NCBI GenBank assembly: GCA_022798855.1
Contig: JAAWNI010000087.1
Location: 1 to 8,961, forward strand
Direction of reading: 5' to 3'
Source: Lawsonibacter sp.
Lineage (GTDB): Bacteria > Bacillota > Clostridia > Oscillospirales > Oscillospiraceae
Length of the DNA stretch: 8,961 nucleotides
Shown here: positions 6,458 through 8,961 of the stretch, piece by piece
Position numbering within the stretch: position 1 is the first letter of the stretch
Layout of the letters: every line of letters starts with the position of its first letter
The notes under the pieces: generated by a model
The model's input: the letters and a program-made list of their open reading frames with translations, nothing else
Database searches by the model: none
Told to the model about the DNA's origin: nothing
Translations under genes and position numbers: made by a program

Positions 6458-6618
6458 GAACCTGTATTCACAATCTCAAACGACCGTCTGAACGGTTCTT
6501 TTGCCGCCCTGCGGCGTTAAAAAATCTTGAAATACACAAAGGATTCCTGCGATTTTTTGCCTTGCTGGATGGCAAAATCTCTCATTCACCCGGCATTTTC
6601 GCTTATGAATACCGGTTC
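6458..6618. mobile_element. 161-bp MITE-like element with terminal inverted repeats, complete copy
   Basis: The ends are related inverted repeats: GAACCTGTATTCACAA at 6458-6473 against the complement of TTATGAATACCGGTTC at 6603-6618, with two mismatches in 16. It is flanked on both sides by TAA (6455-6457 and 6619-6621), which looks like a 3-bp target duplication. There is no transposase frame, so it is non-autonomous. Inside are several hairpins: CCGT/ACGG, GCCGC/GCGGC (6503-6515), and AAAAAATC pairing with GATTTTTT. A second copy starts at 8829 and runs off the window; by hand count about eight differences occur in the first 120 bases. The TIR opening and the TNA-type target resemble the IS5 family (IS1031 group), from memory. 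Confidence 0.75.
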
Positions 6619-6621
6619 TAA

Positions 6622-6679
6622 GAGCCTGATTGGCATCTCCCCGCGCCAATCCAAACACGTCGAGATGCGAAACAGGCTC
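6622..6679. mobile_element. 58-bp small inverted-repeat element adjacent to the MITE
   Basis: GAGCCTGATTGGCATCTC (6622-6639) matches the complement of GAGATGCGAAACAGGCTC (6662-6679) at 16 of 18 positions. It shares the TAA at 6619-6621 with the preceding element and is followed by TGA (6680-6682), again a TNA triplet. The termini (GAGCCTG) resemble those of the larger element (GAACCTG), suggesting mobilisation by the same transposase type. It may be a minimal MITE or the joined ends of a deleted insertion sequence. The stretch from 6683 to 6870 shows only GC-rich short inverted repeats and no clear promoter for rpe. Confidence 0.6.
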
Positions 6680-6888
6680 TGAGCTGTCCTCTGCCGCCCG
6701 CCGGAGGCCTGGACGGACTCCGGCAGACGGCTATCTGAAAGCGGCGGGCCGGCCGGGCCGGCGGGGATGGGTTTGGGCCGTGGGTCCGGCCTGGAGCGGT
6801 CCTCCCCAACCCGGGGCCTCCCTCCGCTGAGCTATCCTATGCGCCGGGGCTGTCCCCAGCGCCTGTCCATAAAAAGGAGGAGTTTGTT

Positions 6889-7536
6889 ATGATTAAAATC
6901 GCGCCCTCGATCCTTTCCGCCGACTTCGCCAACCTGGAGCGGGACATCCAAGCGGCGTCCTCCGCCGACTACCTCCATGTGGACGTGATGGATGGCGCCT
7001 TCGTTCCCAACATCACCATAGGCGTGCCAGTGGTGCAGTCCATCCGGAAGTGTACCGATATGTTTCTGGATGTCCACCTGATGATTGAGAAGCCGGTGCG
7101 GTACATCGAAGCCTTCGCCAAGGCGGGGGCGGATTTGCTGTCCGTCCACCTGGAAGCCGACCACCCCACCCGGATCGCCGAGTCCCTGAAAACCATGGGG
7201 GAGTGCGGGGTGAAAAAGGCCGTGGCCCTGCGGCCCATCACAAAGGCCGAAGCCGTCCTGCCCTACATCGATCAACTGGACCTGGTGCTGGTGATGACGG
7301 TGGAGCCCGGTTTCGGCGGCCAGGCCTTTATGGAGGGCCAGCTGGAAACCATCCGCCAGGTCCGGGCCATCATCGACAAGTACAACCCCGCCTGCGAGCT
7401 GGAGGTGGACGGGGGCATCTCCCCCCAAACCGCCCCCTTGGCCACAAAGGCCGGGGCCAACGTGCTGGTGGCCGGCTCCGCCGTCTACGGCGCGGCCGAT
7501 ATCCCCGGGGCCATTCAGGCGCTGCGGAGCGTGTAG
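6889..7536 (+). CDS. rpe: Ribulose-phosphate 3-epimerase
   Basis: The enzyme interconverts D-ribulose 5-phosphate and D-xylulose 5-phosphate in the pentose phosphate pathway, as a metal-dependent TIM barrel in the cytoplasm. The 215 residues match the usual length. Visible family motifs are APSILSADF (5-13), LHVDVMDG (29-36), DVHLMI (61-66), TVEPGFGGQ (137-145) and VDGGI (173-177). Expected metal ligands His30, Asp32, His63 and Asp174 are all present; Asp32 and Asp174 are the likely acid/base pair. AGGAGG (6875-6880) lies 8 nt before the ATG. The usual neighbours in Firmicutes (rsgA, thiN, prkC) are absent. The TAG stop (7534-7536) lies within GTAGGG, the first bases of a repeat unit, so the stop codon appears to be supplied or overlapped by the repeat. 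Confidence 0.96.
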   Translation: MIKIAPSILSADFANLERDIQAASSADYLHVDVMDGAFVPNITIGVPVVQSIRKCTDMFLDVHLMIEKPVRYIEAFAKAGADLLSVHLEADHPTRIAESLKTMGECGVKKAVALRPITKAEAVLPYIDQLDLVLVMTVEPGFGGQAFMEGQLETIRQVRAIIDKYNPACELEVDGGISPQTAPLATKAGANVLVAGSAVYGAADIPGAIQALRSV

Positions 7537-7613
7537 GGCGGGACGACCCGGCCCGCCGCCTAAAGAGAACGGATACCGCTAAAGAACGGCGCACCGGGGG
7601 CGTCGTGCCCTAC
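7533..7613. repeat. 81-bp GTAGGG...CCCTAC repeat overlapping the rpe stop codon
   Basis: The left end GTAGGGCGGGACGACCC (7533-7549) is an imperfect inverted match to the right end GGGCGTCGTGCCCTAC (7598-7613). This matches the family seen at 134-198. The element begins one base before the rpe TAG. Right-end sequences of the same type also occur at about 2686-2704 and 7842-7857. Confidence 0.6.
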
Positions 7614-7683
7614 AGATTTCCTGTAAACAGAATCCCCCCGCCCCCTGCGGGGCACCCCCCTTTAGCAAGGGGGGGCTTTGGGT
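7565..7683. repeat. Long direct repeat, copy 1 (partner at 7810-7927)
   Basis: From GAGAACGGATACC onward this segment matches 7810-7927 with only a handful of differences over nearly 120 bp, including a GTCGTNGCCCTACAG motif, TTTCCTGTAAACAGAATCCCCC, and a hairpin CCCCCCTT/AAGGGGGG with loop TAGC. Copies 245 bp apart in the same orientation could recombine and delete the stretch between them. Confidence 0.75.
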
Positions 7684-7764
7684 GCTTGAAGGTTCCGATC
7701 CTGCTCCAAAGGCCCCCTTGTCAAAGGGGGCTGGCAGCGGCGCAAGCCGCTGACTGGGGGATTC
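7630..7764. repeat. GAATCCCCC-bounded structured repeat, second copy
   Basis: This 135-bp unit is bounded by GAATCCCCC (7630-7638) and GGGGGATTC (7756-7764), and is homologous to 2722-2866. The hairpin at 7735-7752 keeps the 7-bp CAGCGGC/GCCGCTG stem but has GCAA where the first copy has GTAA; both are GNRA tetraloops. The C-run/G-run hairpins also keep their stems while their loops vary (TAGC here, TAAC in the first copy). Conserved stems with interchangeable stable loops hint at a structured transcript, but two copies are thin evidence. Confidence 0.7.
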
Positions 7765-7809
7765 CGGTTCATCGAAAACTTTCCTGCAAATGGAATCCCC
7801 CGCAATCAG

Positions 7810-7927
7810 AGAACGGATACCACTGAAGAACGGCGCGCCGGGGTCGTCGCGCCCTACAGATTTCCTGTAAACAGAATCCCCCCGCCCCCTGCGGGGCACC
7901 CCCCTTTGGCAAGGGGGGGCTTTTGGG
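7810..7927. repeat. Long direct repeat, copy 2, ending just before recR
   Basis: This matches 7565-7683 closely and extends to within 45 bp of the recR start codon. It carries only the left part of the GAATCCCCC unit; the right part is missing, so this copy is truncated. Together with 7533-7764 it fills the whole 430-bp gap between rpe and recR, in which no gene is visible. Confidence 0.75.
7899..7918. terminator. Terminator-like hairpin upstream of recR
   Basis: CCCCCCTT (7899-7906) pairs with AAGGGGGG (7911-7918) around a TGGC loop and is followed on the plus strand by GCTTTTGGG. It is part of the repeat at 7810-7927. The stem is strong but the T-run is short, so it could end reading from rpe or attenuate read-through into recR. 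It is equally well explained as a by-product of repeat structure. Confidence 0.4.
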
Positions 7928-7970
7928 CGCAATCGTGCGCCTGCACAATTCCTATTGGAGGTTCCCTGCC

Positions 7971-8573
7971 ATGCAGTATTTCCCCCCTGCCCTTGAAAAT
8001 CTTGTGGAGCACTTCGCCAAGCTGCCCGGGGTAGGCGTCAAGTCCGCCCAGCGGCTGGCCTTCCACGTGCTCTCCCTGCCCGAGGAGGAGGCCGCCGCCT
8101 TCGCCCAGGCCATCACCGACGCCAAGGCCCACATCCACACCTGCCCCGTCTGCCAGAACCTCACCGAGGGGGAGGGCCCCTGCCCCATCTGCGCCAGCGC
8201 CAAGCGGGACCCCTCCACCGTCTGCGTGGTGGCCGACCCCAAGGACGTGGTGGCCATGGAGCGCAGCCGGGAGTACAACGGGCAGTACCACGTCCTCCAC
8301 GGGGTCCTGTCCCCCATGAACCACGTGGGGCCGGACGACCTGCACATCCGCTCCCTGGTGGAGCGGGTGTCCGCCGGGGAGATCGAGGAGGTCATCATGG
8401 CCACCAACCCGGACACAGAGGGGGAAGCCACCGCCATGTATCTGTCCCGGCTGTTAAAGCCCTTCCAGGTGAAGGTCACCCGCCTGGCCTACGGCATCCC
8501 TGTGGGCAGCCACCTGGAGTACGCCGACGACGCCACCCTGGTCCGGGCCCTGGAGGGTCGGCGGGAGATATAA
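7971..8573 (+). CDS. recR: Recombination mediator protein RecR
   Basis: RecR works with RecO (and RecF) to load RecA on single-stranded DNA during gap and break repair. The 200 residues are the normal length. A helix-hairpin-helix LPGVGVKSAQRLAFH (18-32) is followed by a four-cysteine zinc finger (Cys58, Cys61, Cys71, Cys74), a Toprim domain from about residue 80 (VCVVADPKDVVAMERS), the ATNPDTEGEATAMYL segment (144-158) and the C-terminal TRLAYGIPVGSHLEYAD. The ATG at 7971 has TTGGAGG (7955-7961) with 9-nt spacing; an earlier in-frame ATG at 7923 lies in repeat sequence and adds residues unlike RecR. The usual upstream partners dnaX and ybaB are absent; instead repeats lie directly upstream. 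No clear promoter is visible, so transcription may start inside the repeat. Confidence 0.96.
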   Translation: MQYFPPALENLVEHFAKLPGVGVKSAQRLAFHVLSLPEEEAAAFAQAITDAKAHIHTCPVCQNLTEGEGPCPICASAKRDPSTVCVVADPKDVVAMERSREYNGQYHVLHGVLSPMNHVGPDDLHIRSLVERVSAGEIEEVIMATNPDTEGEATAMYLSRLLKPFQVKVTRLAYGIPVGSHLEYADDATLVRALEGRREI

Positions 8574-8609
8574 TAATACGGTACTGAGAGAAAAGAAGGT
8601 GTACCAAAA

Positions 8610-8825
8610 ATGGAAAAGATATTGGTCGGTGAAATATTATCGAACTCAGCGGTGGTGGATAGAATCCGGCCAAAGCTGACGATTCCTCAACAGATTGAGT
8701 ATATGAGGGATAAAAAGGGAATCAAATTTAATATCATATCATATCATATCAGAAGATTCCGCTGCGGAATTTTTAAGGGAGAGCAACTACTATTTTAAAC
8801 TCAAAGCTTTTGAGAAAAATTATAG
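8610..8825 (+). pseudogene. Broken Abi_2-type abortive infection gene, N-terminal part, frame-shifted at a 5-bp repeat
   Basis: Translation from ATG 8610, after GAAGGTG, gives RPKLTIPQQIEYMRDKKGIK, the typical start of Abi_2 (AbiD/AbiF-like) phage-exclusion proteins. After residue 47 the frame enters ATATC x4 (8731-8750) and then runs as unrelated residues to a stop at 8796-8798. In another frame, from 8752, the family sequence continues without a break: EDSAAEFLRE then SNYYFKLKAFEKNYSK, the expected next segment. The gene is thus out of frame exactly at the repeat. It is broken a second time at 8826, where a MITE copy begins; the restored frame would end at 8860-8862. Intact family members are about 300 residues, so at most the first quarter is here. 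The segment is clearly AT-rich compared with recR, suggesting acquisition by transfer. The assignment rests on motif memory, not on a search. Confidence 0.7.
8731..8750 (+). repeat. Pentanucleotide tandem repeat (ATATC) x4 inside the abi-like gene
   Basis: There are four perfect copies of ATATC. The unit length is not a multiple of three, so each gain or loss changes the frame. Reading from ATG 8610, two copies give ...NIISED and five copies give ...NIISYHIISED, both in frame with the downstream family sequence. The four copies present give the out-of-frame state. Confidence 0.9.
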
Positions 8826-8828
8826 TAA

Positions 8829-8961
8829 GAACCTGTATTCACAATCTCAAACGACCGTCTGAACGGACCTTTTGCCGCCTTGCGGCGTTAAAAAATCTTG
8901 AAATCCACAAAGGATTCCTGTGATTTTTTGCCTTGCAGGGCGGCAAAATTCCTCGTCCATC
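8829..8961. mobile_element. Second copy of the 161-bp MITE, left part, cut by the window edge
   Basis: This segment matches 6458 onward, including the terminal GAACCTGTATTCACAATC, the CCGT/ACGG and GCCGC/GCGGC hairpins and the AAAAAATC...GATTTTTT pair. The flanking triplet at 8826-8828 is TAA, as at the first copy. The preceding sequence (abi-like) is unrelated to that before copy 1 (dehydratase), which fixes the element's left edge. The right end lies outside the window. Confidence 0.78.

Noticed and set aside
6749..6763. GCCGG/CCGGC palindromic stretch before rpe as a regulatory site
   Set aside because: Such GC palindromes are expected by chance in this base composition and no promoter is visible beside it.
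7630..7927. CRISPR array
   Set aside because: The repeats here are long, only two or three in number, palindromic and not separated by regular unique spacers; no cas gene is present.
8569..8574. TATAAT at the recR stop as the promoter -10 box of the abi-like gene
   Set aside because: No acceptable -35 box lies 16-18 bp upstream in the recR coding sequence, and TATAAT is formed by the stop codon context.

Overview
The window looks like chromosome from a GC-rich member of the Clostridia, most likely an Oscillospiraceae-type gut anaerobe. The basis is strongly GC-biased third codon positions, near-consensus AGGAGG ribosome binding sites, SigA-type promoters, a YtrA-like GntR/ABC operon, a threonine dehydratase of the ACT-domain 'medium' form, and gene gaps packed with GC-rich palindromic repeats. 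The family assignment is an inference; there is no rRNA or other taxonomic marker here.

Layout. Positions 1-345 hold only palindromic repeats. Positions 346-2556 form a four-gene operon on the plus strand: a GntR/YtrA-type regulator, an ABC ATPase, an ABC-2 permease (joined by two ATGA overlaps) and a 61-codon possible membrane peptide with its own good ribosome binding site. A consensus promoter precedes the operon, and an imperfect inverted repeat lies directly on its start-site region. Positions 2557-2932 are repeats. Positions 2933-5033 are on the minus strand: a MATE efflux pump starting at TTG, and upstream of it an uncharacterised 202-residue protein whose stop codon lies inside the pump's -35 box. 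Positions 5168-6457 are a threonine dehydratase with its own promoter. Two small transposon-like elements (6458-6618 and 6622-6679) follow it directly, and then come rpe (6889-7536), a 430-bp repeat cluster, and recR (7971-8573). The last stretch (8610-8961) is a broken AT-rich Abi_2-type gene, an abortive-infection family, interrupted by a second copy of the 161-bp element.

The housekeeping genes (ilvA-type dehydratase, rpe, recR) are intact but are not next to their usual partners, so the region reads as single genes separated by repeats. The most interesting observations are at the right end. The Abi_2-like gene carries four tandem copies of ATATC exactly where its reading frame is lost; 2 or 5 copies would restore the frame, which is the arrangement of a phase-variable or recently decayed defence gene. 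The same gene is cut by a MITE-like element whose other copy inserted exactly on the TAA stop codon of the dehydratase gene and duplicated it.
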